Shown here: in pieces, positions 32,816-41,115 of the stretch
Numbering within the stretch: position 1 is the first letter of the stretch
How the letters are laid out: each line of letters starts with the position of its first letter
Assembly (NCBI RefSeq): GCF_011764485.1
Contig: NZ_AP022849.1
Span: 1-64,000 of the forward strand
DNA: 64,000 bases
DNA from: Bosea sp. ANAM02
GTDB taxonomy: Bacteria; Pseudomonadota; Alphaproteobacteria; Rhizobiales; Beijerinckiaceae
Reading direction: 5' to 3'
Program-made: the position numbers and the translations under genes
The notes under the pieces: model-generated
Told to the model about the DNA's origin: nothing
The model's input: only the letters and a program-made list of their open reading frames with translations
Databases searched by the model: none

Positions 32816-33883
32816 CTATCGCGGTCCAGACCCCATCATCCCCGCGTGCTCCAGCATCTGCGCCTGTGAGCGGTCGAAGATCATGACCGTCGTCCAGCCG
32901 CGGACTGAGCCAACCCGAATGAGGGGATCGTCGGTCGGGTAGATTGCGGTCTGCTTTGACAATTCCACCACGAGGTTGAGCCCGTCTGGCGTCGTGTGGT
33001 CCGCGATGAACCCCCTGCTCAGTTGCGTGATGGTGCGAATGTTCTGCGGCGCCACAGCGCCCATTCCGCCAGCGGTCAGGACGAAGTCCGACCAGCGACC
33101 GTCGCGGAGGATGCGTCCCCCGTAAATCACCCCGTCCTTCGCCGTGGTCGGATTCTTTTTGTCCGGCACCATGAAGATTGCTGGGTGATCGAAGAGGAGT
33201 AGAGCGCGCTCATTCTCGGCCGCGATCCGCATCTGCGCAGCGTGGATGATCGGATCATCGAAATCACCAGGAGACGCGCGGACCGACGAGAGGTAGATCG
33301 GCCAGGCGACCTGGTTCCATGTAGTTGAGGCGATATGCTCCAACGGTCCCTTTCTCTTGGGATACTCTTCGCTGAGCTTGAAGCCGAAGCTGGTCTTCAA
33401 CGCATCGATCCAGGGCCGCGCATGGCAGGGATTCGAGGCTCTGATCTTTTCCAGAGCATCCTCGACGTCCACACCGGTGGCCTCTGACATATCCTTGTAG
33501 CTCTGCGAAAGCTCCTTCGCCGAGACACCACCGAACAGCAACCTGTCCTGGGAATAATCGAATATGGGGTCCCCGAGCGTGGTTGGAGCGAGATTCGCCG
33601 CGAGCATCTCGATTTCCTTCTCGCTCAGAGAGAAGTAGCGAGAGAGAACCGCTCGATGGCGATCCCGCCGCGCGCGGACAACCTCCGCTGGCGCCTCCTC
33701 ATCCGGAAGATCGCGGCTGCCTCGCATCGCGCGATCGAGATCCGCCCAGCTGGAGAAGCCGTATAGCTCAGCCACGACACGACGAACGCGCCCCATGGGC
33801 ATATTCGTCGCTTTGACGATGGCATAGGCGATCTTGTGAGGCTTCTCCGGATCGGCCGGGATGGTGCGATCATTGGTCGGCAT
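32816..33883 (-). CDS. Hypothetical protein
   Basis: 355 residues with an N-terminal helical segment (VRRVVAELYGFSSWADLDRAM) of a type often found at the front of uncharacterised plasmid proteins, and a C-terminal alpha-beta domain with NERALLLFDHPAIFMVPDKK and GWTTVMIFDRSQAQMLEH. No signal peptide. 54 bases separate it from the upstream gene on the same strand. Function unknown. Confidence 0.7.
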   Translation of the reverse strand: MPTNDRTIPADPEKPHKIAYAIVKATNMPMGRVRRVVAELYGFSSWADLDRAMRGSRDLPDEEAPAEVVRARRDRHRAVLSRYFSLSEKEIEMLAANLAPTTLGDPIFDYSQDRLLFGGVSAKELSQSYKDMSEATGVDVEDALEKIRASNPCHARPWIDALKTSFGFKLSEEYPKRKGPLEHIASTTWNQVAWPIYLSSVRASPGDFDDPIIHAAQMRIAAENERALLLFDHPAIFMVPDKKNPTTAKDGVIYGGRILRDGRWSDFVLTAGGMGAVAPQNIRTITQLSRGFIADHTTPDGLNLVVELSKQTAIYPTDDPLIRVGSVRGWTTVMIFDRSQAQMLEHAGMMGSGPR

Positions 33884-33937
33884 GCTTGGTCACCGGTCTC
33901 GTCGTGGTGGGCGATCGTTGCTGGGGTTCAGCGGTTT

Positions 33938-34294
33938 TCAGAATCGCGGGCCGGCCGGCGTCGCTTCGGCATCGATATCGGCCTGCAACTCCGACAGGAA
34001 TGTCGCGTGCAGTTGCTTCTTGGCCGCCTGCAGCTTGGCATAGGCCTCGTTGAAGCCTTCCTCGCCGACGATGGACAGGATGTCCGCGGCTTCCTTGGCA
34101 CCCTCCACGCTATGGAACCATCCAGCGCCCGGGATCATGTTGATAATCCCCTTCGAAACGATGAACCCGTCTCGGTGATAGAAGCCCTGGTCGTAAAACA
34201 TGTTCGCGCCGAAATCGCGCTTCGCGACGATGTCGAAGCCCTTGTAGGACAGCTTGCCCGCTTCAAAACGCCGCCTCTTCTCTGCCTCATCCAT
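33938..34294 (-). CDS. Hypothetical protein
   Basis: 118 residues starting MDEAEKRRRFEAGKL. Tyr/Phe-rich beta segments (YKGFDIVAKRDFGANMFYDQ) then a helix (AKEAADILSIVGEEGFNEAY). Probably co-transcribed with the following 355-residue gene. Function unknown. Confidence 0.65.
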   Translation of the reverse strand: MDEAEKRRRFEAGKLSYKGFDIVAKRDFGANMFYDQGFYHRDGFIVSKGIINMIPGAGWFHSVEGAKEAADILSIVGEEGFNEAYAKLQAAKKQLHATFLSELQADIDAEATPAGPRF

Positions 34295-34466
34295 ATCGAC
34301 TCGATCCCAGTTGCGATGACTCGATTGAATCTGACCGCGACCACTCGAACGTCACAACCGCTTGGAAGCTGTGACCAACTCAAAATTCGATTCGCTTACG
34401 GATTCCGGAACGATTTCCAGGCGAATAGTGTTTGAACTGGTGATTTGCGCCCGGGGGACAAAGAAA

Positions 34467-34838
34467 ATGTACGAAATTCGTAGGATTTCCATCGCTGCAG
34501 TCCTTTTGACCGCAGGGCTTTCTCAGCCTGCATTCTCGCAGGCGAACGTGATGGGCGTCGGCAATCTGACCTGCAAGCAGCTCATCGACATGGGCGACAA
34601 CGAGTTCCGCACCGCCTCGATCATCTCCTGGGTCGGCGGCTTCGCGAGCGCTCTGAACATGGTGTCGATGAGCAGCGGGCGACCCGTTCGAGACCTCGCT
34701 GGGATCGAGCCCGAATTCATAACGAAGCCGATCGTGGCCTACTGCACAAAGTACCCCGAGAAGGCGGTGTTCCCAGCAATCGAAGCCTTCATCGTTCGCC
34801 TCCCCGAGAAGGAATTCAAGCTTCCAATGAAGCCTTAA
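34467..34838 (+). CDS. Small exported protein, Rap1a/HdeA-like pattern
   Basis: 123 residues with a clear signal peptide (MYEIRRISIAAVLLTAGL, cleavage near AFSQ). The mature part has two Cys (LTCKQLIDMG near residue 35; VAYCTKYPE near 93) and a helical ISWVGGFASALN stretch, a pattern seen in small periplasmic Rap1a/HdeA-like proteins. This is a weak resemblance. ATG 34467 has GGGGGA 8 bases upstream; a longer frame lacks the signal peptide at its front. A terminator follows. Confidence 0.65.
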   Translation: MYEIRRISIAAVLLTAGLSQPAFSQANVMGVGNLTCKQLIDMGDNEFRTASIISWVGGFASALNMVSMSSGRPVRDLAGIEPEFITKPIVAYCTKYPEKAVFPAIEAFIVRLPEKEFKLPMKP

Positions 34839-34909
34839 GGATAAATCGCTCTCGATCCTTGATCGAAGGGCGCTCGTCCACGGTTATTCCTTGATGCTCC
34901 GATGAAAAT

Positions 34910-34943
34910 CCACCGCCCTCCATGCTACGGAGGCGGTGGTTTT
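34910..34943 (+). terminator. Rho-independent terminator
   Basis: CCACCGCCCTCC (34910-34921) pairs with GGAGGCGGTGG (34929-34939) with one bulged C, followed by TTTT. It ends the exported-protein gene and shows that an ATG at 34902 is not the start of the next gene. Confidence 0.75.
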
Positions 34944-34964
34944 GCGTTTCATGGAGTTCGTCGA

Positions 34965-35234
34965 GTGGAAGGTGTGATCGTCAATAAGCGCTTCGCTCGC
35001 CGGCAGCGCGTGGTGAAGGGCGCCAAGGCCGTCTTCAACGACAAATGCTCGGTGATGGATTGCCGCATCCGTGATCTCTCAACCACCGGTGCCAGGCTCG
35101 TACTTCCGAGCACCTTGGGCCTTCCAAATGAGTTCGACCTGGTCGAGTCCGGGTCCGGGATATCCCGCTACTGCGAGGTAGTCTGGCGAACTTTCGACGC
35201 GGTTGGCGTCAAATTCATGCCATCCGCAGCGTAA
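34965..35234 (+). CDS. PilZ-domain protein
   Basis: 89 residues. PilZ features: an Arg motif RFARRQR (RxxxR) near the N-terminus and DLSTTGARL (DxSxxG), the two c-di-GMP contact sites, then a beta-barrel ending CEVVWRTFDAVGVKF. GTG 34965 is preferred because GGAG lies 8 bases upstream and the preceding sequence is a terminator. Single-domain PilZ proteins are common in Alphaproteobacteria and sense c-di-GMP; a link with the plasmid pilus is possible but unproven. Confidence 0.85.
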   Translation: MEGVIVNKRFARRQRVVKGAKAVFNDKCSVMDCRIRDLSTTGARLVLPSTLGLPNEFDLVESGSGISRYCEVVWRTFDAVGVKFMPSAA

Positions 35235-35253
35235 CAATCAGCCTATGGTGCAG

Positions 35254-35280
35254 AAGCCCGGCAATGCCGGGCTTTTCTTT
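35254..35280 (+). terminator. Rho-independent terminator
   Basis: Perfect 9-bp stem AAGCCCGGC / GCCGGGCTT with an AAT loop and TTCTTT after it, between the PilZ gene and the convergent thymidylate kinase gene. Confidence 0.9.
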
Positions 35281-35296
35281 GACGATCGGCAGCTAC

Positions 35297-35986
35297 CTAT
35301 CTCGGCGATGGCAGCGGGGCGAGGGAGAGGGAGTTGGTCAGCTCCATTCCGTTCTTCAACAGCGCGTCGCGGACAGCCCTTCGCACATCACCCCACACCT
35401 CATCCGGGGTACGAGATGCATCGATCACCACATACCGGCTCCGATCGGTTGCAGCCTGCCGCAAGAAGCCTTCCCGCACGCGGGCGTGAAACGCGAGGCC
35501 TTCCACTTCGAAGCGATCGTCCTTGACGCCGGCATCACCGTTCCGCTTGCGCGCGCGCTCCATGCTGATCGCGGGATCCACATCGAGGACGATGACCAGG
35601 TCGGGACGGTGCTCCCCGACGGCGATCTGCTGAAGCTGTTGGATGACTGCCATATCCACGGTCGAGCCGGCGCCCTGGTAGGCGATGGTCGAGTCGCTGA
35701 AGCGGTCGCTGACCACGACCCCGCCCGCTTCGAGCGTTGGGACAATCAGCTTGCGAACGTGGTCTGCGCGCGCCGCGGCAAAGAGGAGCGCTTCTGCCAG
35801 GGGATCGAGAATACCCCCCGATCCGAGCAACAGCTCTCGAATGCGCTCGGCACCGGCCGAGCCACCCGGCTCTCGTGTTGACACCACGGCGATCGATTTC
35901 TCGTGAAGCCAGTCTCCGAGCCGGCGAGCCATCCCCGACTTGCCCGAGCCATCGACGCCTTCCACCGAAACGAAAAAACCCGCCAC
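35297..35986 (-). CDS. tmk: Thymidylate kinase
   Basis: 229 residues from GTG 35986 (AAGGAG 6 bases upstream); the frame is open further up without a site. Motifs: P-loop VEGVDGSGKSG, TREPGG, SDRFSDSTIAYQGAG (the DR motif that binds dTMP) and ERARKRNGD in the LID region. It phosphorylates dTMP to dTDP. Tmk is normally an essential chromosomal gene, so a plasmid copy is unusual; it may support nucleotide supply during transfer or replication. Confidence 0.92.
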   Translation of the reverse strand: MAGFFVSVEGVDGSGKSGMARRLGDWLHEKSIAVVSTREPGGSAGAERIRELLLGSGGILDPLAEALLFAAARADHVRKLIVPTLEAGGVVVSDRFSDSTIAYQGAGSTVDMAVIQQLQQIAVGEHRPDLVIVLDVDPAISMERARKRNGDAGVKDDRFEVEGLAFHARVREGFLRQAATDRSRYVVIDASRTPDEVWGDVRRAVRDALLKNGMELTNSLSLAPLPSPR

Positions 35987-36041
35987 CTGCGTCTCCTTCT
36001 GCAGGCGGCTAAACGCCTGGCTATTGGTTGGCTCTGACCGC

Positions 36042-36371
36042 TCAGAGAACGCCGACATGAATTGCCAGGGCGTTCGCCTCGAATGGGGACAAGTACGCCC
36101 GCGGCACCGTGACTGTGTAAGCCTGACCGGATCGTGTCGGCCGCGTCTCTCTCCGGACCATGCCTACCTTGGCAGACCGAGCCTCCATCCCGCCCAACTC
36201 AGGAACTCCCGCCCTATCTTGGATGGAAAGGCGCTGGACCTGTCGGGTCGTCAGACCTTTCGGGAGACGTTGAGATCCAACACCGCCCTCGGCGGATGAG
36301 CACTTGATCGGTGCGGCATGCGCCGGTGTCAACAACACGGCGGAAACGAAAGCGAGCACATAGGCCTTCAT
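36042..36371 (-). CDS. Small exported protein
   Basis: 109 residues. ATG 36371 has GGGAGG 7 bases upstream and begins a signal peptide (MKAYVLAFVSAVLLTPAHA, cut before API). The mature protein has one Cys, then Arg/Gly-rich sequence with SGQAYTVTVPRAYLSP. No known family. It precedes tmk by 55 bases on the same strand and follows HU by 86. Confidence 0.65.
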   Translation of the reverse strand: MKAYVLAFVSAVLLTPAHAAPIKCSSAEGGVGSQRLPKGLTTRQVQRLSIQDRAGVPELGGMEARSAKVGMVRRETRPTRSGQAYTVTVPRAYLSPFEANALAIHVGVL

Positions 36372-36457
36372 GAGCGTTCCTCCCGCCAGATACTCTTTGG
36401 GGGCGAAGGCGCTCGCCCCGCCCCCAAGATCAGCTCGGCTGAACGCCAAACTCCCAA

Positions 36458-36721
36458 TCAGGCCGCCAGGTTCGAGCCCGGCTTCACCTTCACGACCTTC
36501 TTGGCCGGAACGGTGATGCTGGCGCCGGTCGCCGGGTTGCGCGCGACACGCTCGGGACGCTCCGCCACCGAAATGTTCAGCCAGCCCGGCAGGGAAACCT
36601 TGTCGCCGGCCTTCACGGCGGTTGCGACCGTTTCGAGCACGGCCTTCAGAGCCTCCTCGCTCTGGCCCTTGGTGAGGCCGGTCTTCTCGGCCACAGCGGC
36701 CACGAGCTCGTTCCGGTTCAT
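36458..36721 (-). CDS. HU-family DNA-binding protein
   Basis: 87 residues, start ATG 36721 with AGGAG 6 bases upstream. Matches HU: MNRNELVAAVAEKTGLTK, then LPGWLNISVAERPERVARNP, which replaces the usual GFGxFxVxxRxxRxGRNP, and ATGASITVPAKKVVKVKPG. HU bends DNA and helps initiation of replication and recombination; a plasmid copy may serve as a nucleoid cover protein. A TTGACA -35 (36792-36787, minus strand) with a weak -10 lies upstream, next to a 14-bp palindrome. Confidence 0.93.
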   Translation of the reverse strand: MNRNELVAAVAEKTGLTKGQSEEALKAVLETVATAVKAGDKVSLPGWLNISVAERPERVARNPATGASITVPAKKVVKVKPGSNLAA

Positions 36722-36799
36722 GAAGTTCTCCTGAAAAAGAATCGCCCAGTGCGATCCATGTGAATTCGGCGGCCGAGAGCTGATAGTGTCAAGCACAAC

Positions 36800-36813
36800 A
36801 AGGAATATTCCTT
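36800..36813. promoter_or_regulatory. Perfect 14-bp palindrome upstream of the HU gene
   Basis: AAGGAATATTCCTT, immediately upstream of the TTGACA -35 element of the HU gene. A likely binding site for a dimeric regulator. The rest of 36722-36984 shows no gene. Confidence 0.5.
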
Positions 36814-36984
36814 CGAATCTCGAAGCTTCATCCACCAGGACGGTCGATCGGGGCCTCTTCCATCAAGGAGTGAGACGTGGTTATCCATCGCTCGCTGTTG
36901 CAACAGGCGACCCGCGCTGGCATGATTCGAGTCGCCTAAGGCCACAGCGCCCGGTGACTTTCCCTGTCGTATGGACGGATTGAT

Positions 36985-37374
36985 TTGGCTCCGAGATCTC
37001 TGGTCACGCGCTGCTCTTCCGAGTTTGAAGACCGGCTGCCTCTCCTCGGCCGCTTCGAGGAAGTCGTACTGATGGCGTGCATCGCATGCGGCCCTCGTGC
37101 AACGGCCCAGGCGATCCAGCAGCGCCTCGAGGCGCGCATCGGCGTTCAACGCAATCCGACCACCATGATGACCACGCTCGACCGCCTTTCGAAGAAGGGC
37201 CTGGTCGACAGCACCATCGAGTCGAACTCCTCTGCTCGCCGCGGCGGCCGCCGCCGGCGCCTGTTCGACGTGACGGATTCCGGACGTGGCAGCGTCGAAC
37301 AGTCCTTCGGCCTGATCAGCGATATGGCGCAGGACGCCGGTCTTTCCGATTTGCGCAAGAACCGCGCCGCCTGA
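36985..37374 (+). CDS. PadR-like winged-helix transcription regulator
   Basis: 129 residues. The winged-helix pattern is clear: GRFEEVVLMACIACGPRATAQ, AIQQRLEARIGVQRNPTTMM, TTLDRLSKKGLVDSTIES and GGRRRRLFDVTDSGRG, as in PadR/BlaI-type repressors, with a short C-terminal helix. The start is probably TTG 36985, but its ribosome-binding site is weak. It faces away from the HU gene; a role in regulating it is possible. Confidence 0.75.
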   Translation: MAPRSLVTRCSSEFEDRLPLLGRFEEVVLMACIACGPRATAQAIQQRLEARIGVQRNPTTMMTTLDRLSKKGLVDSTIESNSSARRGGRRRRLFDVTDSGRGSVEQSFGLISDMAQDAGLSDLRKNRAA

Positions 37375-37423
37375 GCAATCCTTCGTTGCCAAGAGAATCG
37401 AAGCGACCGATCATGGTTCATCC

Positions 37424-38263
37424 ATGGAGATCGCCTTCGAAATGCTGCGCAGGTCATTGCTTCTCGCCGCTCCGCTAATGTTTGCGGCCATTCCTGCGCT
37501 CGCGCAGACCACGATCTACGTCCCGAGCCAGACGCAACGATTCGGCTCGACCATCATTACGAACCCCACCTTCGGCGTACCGCTCGGCTATGGAAGCACG
37601 GGGCAGGTCCCGCTTGGCTATGGCGTTCAGCAATCGCTTCAGCAGCAGCAACTGCTCCAGCAGCAAATCCAGCAGCAGTCGCTCGGCTCGTCTCCGAACA
37701 TCGCTCTGCCGAACCGGAATGTTGGGGGAACGGACGATGTCATGACACAGGGCCGCGCCAGGTCCGATTCTTCATCGCCCAAGGTCCAGTCCGCCCCCTC
37801 CCTTTCTTCTGCCCCGTCGACCGGCGGAAGCCAGGAGAAACGTGAAGTCCGCGGCGCTCGCATCGCTGGACCGGCGAAAGTGATCGACGGCAATACGTTG
37901 GTGATTGGTCCAGACGTGGTTGTGCTTCATGGCGCAGATGCTCCCGAGCTCGGTCAGCTTTGCCATGATCCGAAGGGGCTAGCCTGGAACTGCGGACAAC
38001 GAGCGCTCGATCGGCTCGTCTCCCTTGTTGGGAGTAACCAGGTCGTTTGCGTCGGCGCTCAGCAGGCTGTTGGCGGCGTTGCCGCTACCTGTCGTGTTGG
38101 GACAACCGATATCGGCCGTCAGCTCGTCCTGGAGGGCCTTGCAATGGTCCCCAAGGCCGTAGCCCCCGTCTATCTTGCGGAGCAGGCTTCTGCGCGGGCT
38201 GCTCGGTCCGGGATCTGGGTTGGAAGGTTCACTCCGCCGTGGTCACATCGATCCGGCAGCTAA
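37424..38263 (+). CDS. Exported SNase-fold protein lacking catalytic residues
   Basis: 279 residues: signal peptide (cut near ALAQ, residue 28), a Gln-rich repeat region (about 68-86), a Ser-rich linker and a C-terminal SNase/TNase-like domain (about 143-273) with VIDGNTLVI, LHGADAPE and ARSGIW. Compared with staphylococcal nuclease, Asp21 is Asn157, Arg35 is Val167 and the YGR block carrying Arg87 reads VGG; the Asp40 and Glu43 equivalents (172, 175) remain. It is therefore probably not an active nuclease. Four Cys in the domain may form disulfides. ATG 37442 is an alternative start. Confidence 0.75.
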   Translation: MEIAFEMLRRSLLLAAPLMFAAIPALAQTTIYVPSQTQRFGSTIITNPTFGVPLGYGSTGQVPLGYGVQQSLQQQQLLQQQIQQQSLGSSPNIALPNRNVGGTDDVMTQGRARSDSSSPKVQSAPSLSSAPSTGGSQEKREVRGARIAGPAKVIDGNTLVIGPDVVVLHGADAPELGQLCHDPKGLAWNCGQRALDRLVSLVGSNQVVCVGAQQAVGGVAATCRVGTTDIGRQLVLEGLAMVPKAVAPVYLAEQASARAARSGIWVGRFTPPWSHRSGS

Positions 38264-38287
38264 GCGTCTCCACCGTCGGGTTGGATG

Positions 38288-38318
38288 AAGGGGTCGGGTT
38301 CGCCTGACCCCTTTTCTG
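38288..38318 (+). terminator. Rho-independent terminator
   Basis: AAGGGGTC (38288-38295) pairs with GACCCCTT (38306-38313), followed by TTTC. It separates the exported-protein gene from the origin region. Confidence 0.8.
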
Positions 38319-38425
38319 TTGTGAGTTTCGGAGTGAGCCGGCTGAGGACGACTCGATTCGCGGGTGCGGGCCTGTCCTGCTCTTCGCTGTGGTCCGCGAA
38401 TGGAGTGATTCACGACCTCTTCCTT

Positions 38426-38766
38426 GAAACTCCCAACAAGGATTGTTTCTCGATTCTCCACGCCTTGCGAGCTCGATCCTTCACCCGTCGAAACAGCCTT
38501 GGTTCTTCTTATATATTCAGGGTTCCGACCAAATCCGTATATCACTGATTTCAAATCGTTTTTCGACCTGTCGTTTTCGAAAGTCCCAACAATCGACCGG
38601 GAAACTCCCAACACGAGGTGGATAATTGCAATTCTTGAATCTCCCATGAGCGGGACATCGATTCGATCTCATCGGACTCGCGCGCCAATGGATTATTCAC
38701 AACAATCCATGGCGAAACTCCCAACAGGTTTGACAATCCTTTGTTGGGACTTATGTTGGGAGAAAC
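38426..38766. other. Iteron-type replication origin
   Basis: The gene-free stretch 38319-38790 holds iterons with core CTCCCAACA or GTCCCAACA. Direct copies are GAAACTCCCAACA at 38426-38438, GAAAGTCCCAACA at 38579-38591, GAAACTCCCAACA at 38601-38613 and 38714-38726. Inverted copies are at 38742-38752 and 38754-38766. A DnaA-like box TTATTCACA lies at 38693-38701 and an AT-rich tract at about 38505-38580. This is the expected structure of an origin upstream of a Rep_3 initiator; the two inverted copies just before the gene are typical autoregulatory operators. Confidence 0.85.
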
Positions 38767-38790
38767 ACCTGTCCTTGTGGGGATAAAGGA

Positions 38791-39873
38791 ATGCGACCCG
38801 AAATGACCCGTCAAAGCCTGCCGCGTGAGTTCAAAAAGGCCGAGCAGGTCATCTTCGCAAGGACCGAAGGCGAGGACTTCACTCTCCTGGATCGGAAGGT
38901 GTTCAATCTCCTTCTCGCCCATGCATACCGCAACCTGAAGGTTCAGTCGGTTCACCGGATCAGCGTCGAAGAGCTGCGCCGACTGATGGGCATGGGACAG
39001 GACGCCTCGAACGAGCGACTGAAGGAATCCCTCGAAAGGCTTTGGCGCCAGAAGATCGCCGTCGATTACCGGGACGATGTGACCGGTCAAAATCACACGC
39101 TGCGGTGTCATCATCTCTCGTTCGATCTCTGCAGCATGGAAGGTGGATTCCTCGATTACGCCTTCGACCCGCTGCTGCTCGACTACATTTCCAACCCCAA
39201 GGTCTACTCTCTCCTCTCCTGGATGAATGTCGGCAAGTTTCGGTCGCTTCACGCCTTGAAGCTCTATGAGGTGATGCGGATGGTTTTCGGCCGCTTCACG
39301 CCATCGAAGACCTTCACCGTGGATGAATTTCACAGCTTCCTGGAGCTCGGCAGCGGCTATTCCGGACGGATTGACCGCGTGCGTGAGCGGGTGATCGACC
39401 CCGCCGTGAAGGAGATCAACGAATTCGCCGAGTTCGGCCTTGAGGTGGACTATGTCCGCGGCGGCCGCGGTGGAAAGGTCGTCGGCGTCAAATTCAGTGC
39501 GGTACCGAAGAGCGCTGCCTCGATCAGCGACGCGGCCAACCTCGCGGCGGCCACGACATCGATCCGCAAGCGCGGGCCTCGCGACCACGAGACCATCGAT
39601 ATGTTCTCGGGCGCCGCTGACGCGGAGTTGAACGAACCGCTCGTGCTTCGTTCCGACACCATGGAAGAGGCCAAGCGCATGCTTGGCGCCGAAGGAAACG
39701 CCGAGGACGAGTTTGCGACCTGGCAGCGTGAATTCAAGGGCAAGCAGCGCATGCTGAACCCCGACGAGATGTTTCTGTCCTGGCTCGGGTTGCGGGTGAA
39801 GAAGCGCGACGACGACCGCTTCACAGGCGTCGACATCGAGGCGCTGTTCGTTTCCATGGTTCCGAACGACTGA
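38791..39873 (+). CDS. Rep_3-family replication initiator
   Basis: 360 residues with the two winged-helix domains of iteron-binding initiators (pi/RepA/RepE type): LDRKVFNLLLAHAYRNL near residue 34, VYSLLSWMNVGKFRSLHALK and LYEVMRMVF in the middle, and RVRERVIDPAVKEINEF in the second domain. The C-terminal 100 residues are an extension. It lies just after iterons with the inverted pair 25 bases from its ATG, so it should bind them to start replication and repress itself. Two more genes follow closely on the same strand. Confidence 0.85.
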   Translation: MRPEMTRQSLPREFKKAEQVIFARTEGEDFTLLDRKVFNLLLAHAYRNLKVQSVHRISVEELRRLMGMGQDASNERLKESLERLWRQKIAVDYRDDVTGQNHTLRCHHLSFDLCSMEGGFLDYAFDPLLLDYISNPKVYSLLSWMNVGKFRSLHALKLYEVMRMVFGRFTPSKTFTVDEFHSFLELGSGYSGRIDRVRERVIDPAVKEINEFAEFGLEVDYVRGGRGGKVVGVKFSAVPKSAASISDAANLAAATTSIRKRGPRDHETIDMFSGAADAELNEPLVLRSDTMEEAKRMLGAEGNAEDEFATWQREFKGKQRMLNPDEMFLSWLGLRVKKRDDDRFTGVDIEALFVSMVPND

Positions 39874-39880
39874 GGCGTCC

Positions 39881-41077
39881 ATGTCGGTCGAAACGATCCA
39901 GTCCGAAGCCACCTTCCACGCACCGGAAGTGTTGGCCAATTTTCTCCTCGAACAGCGCGAACGCCTGCGGCTGAAGGCTGAGACGCGAGCGTTCTCTGTC
40001 GAATTCGTCCAGACCAATGGCATCACCGGCATGTCTGAGCCAGATCTCCATATGGAGTGGTTCAACGACGTCGTCTGCGATGCGTCTCGTCGGGCCTCGG
40101 CCGCCCAGGATCCGGATGGAAGCTACCGGGCATGGCTGGCGCAGCGCGTCCGCGACCCCTTTGCAGTCTCGTATCGCACCTACGACAAGATGAAGCGCCG
40201 GTGGAACATCGAGTCGGTTAACTTGATGATCAATGTCGTCTGGCACCAGGAAATCGCCTGGGCGCAACGGACGCGCCTGTCGCCGGACGACCGCGACGCC
40301 TTCCTTGCCAACCTGTTTCTTGTCGCCGCCGCCAAGGATCCGTCACGCGAGTGCCTGAGGCTGGCAGAGGCGCGAGAGCTTGCCGCACAGGACCCGGCTT
40401 ATGCAACGGCGATCGAGCATGATTTCCCGCCTGGTCAGATCAGGATGGATCCGAATATCGGCGCGCGGTTTGTTCCGCTATGGCTGCGAACATACCGCTT
40501 CCAGACGGCCGAGCGCCTGAACACGATGAACGGTACCCAGATGATGCATCTTGCTGAGAAGGTGCGGCAAATGGAGAAACAAGAGCGGCGCGTGATCGTT
40601 GCTGAACGCGCGGTCGCAGCCTGTCGCCGAAACCCGATCTCGCGCATGATCGGCGTGATTTCGGTGGCGATCGAGGTTGGCTGGGATGCTGACTTGTTGG
40701 TTGCCGCCGAGCAGCTGTTCCTGGAGAAGCTTCTGAAGGGGGAGCTCACGCTCGCGCCGGACACGGGCCTGCCCTACACGGAATTCACGCAGTTCGTCCG
40801 CACCACGCCGGCCGATGCCCTCACCGATTTGACTGGCCCTGAGTTCAACCTGACCTCGGAAGCTGACCTGTTTTCGGTGGTCGCGGACTCGCGAGGCTTC
40901 GTCAACGCGTTGCCGGACAACTACCACAACCTCGGCGCGGCCGAGGTCGAAGTCTTCCGCGCCTGGCTGGCGCCACTAGCGACGCGAAAGCGGGCCGTTC
41001 CGCGCGATCTGGTGGTCGATTATGGCTTCCACCTCGTCGCCCAGAGCTTCCGCAGGATTCCGACTTTCAACGGCTGA
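39881..41077 (+). CDS. Unknown protein in the Rep_3 operon
   Basis: 398 residues, 7 bases after the initiator gene and so co-transcribed. Predicted mostly helical and soluble, with several Trp-rich segments. No partition ATPase motif (no P-loop) and no obvious helix-turn-helix. Could be a replication or stability accessory. Family not recognised. Confidence 0.75.
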   Translation: MSVETIQSEATFHAPEVLANFLLEQRERLRLKAETRAFSVEFVQTNGITGMSEPDLHMEWFNDVVCDASRRASAAQDPDGSYRAWLAQRVRDPFAVSYRTYDKMKRRWNIESVNLMINVVWHQEIAWAQRTRLSPDDRDAFLANLFLVAAAKDPSRECLRLAEARELAAQDPAYATAIEHDFPPGQIRMDPNIGARFVPLWLRTYRFQTAERLNTMNGTQMMHLAEKVRQMEKQERRVIVAERAVAACRRNPISRMIGVISVAIEVGWDADLLVAAEQLFLEKLLKGELTLAPDTGLPYTEFTQFVRTTPADALTDLTGPEFNLTSEADLFSVVADSRGFVNALPDNYHNLGAAEVEVFRAWLAPLATRKRAVPRDLVVDYGFHLVAQSFRRIPTFNG

Positions 41078-41115
41078 AACTAGCCTCATCTGATCACGAA
41101 GGATTCGCGATCAGA

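Noticed and set aside
34902..34964. ATG 34902 as the PilZ start
   Set aside because: The codons after it form the stem of a terminator, whereas GTG 34965 has a well-placed GGAG.
38551..40065. Minus-strand open frame of 504 codons
   Set aside because: Opposite the Rep_3 initiator and running through the iterons; shadow of a GC-rich gene.
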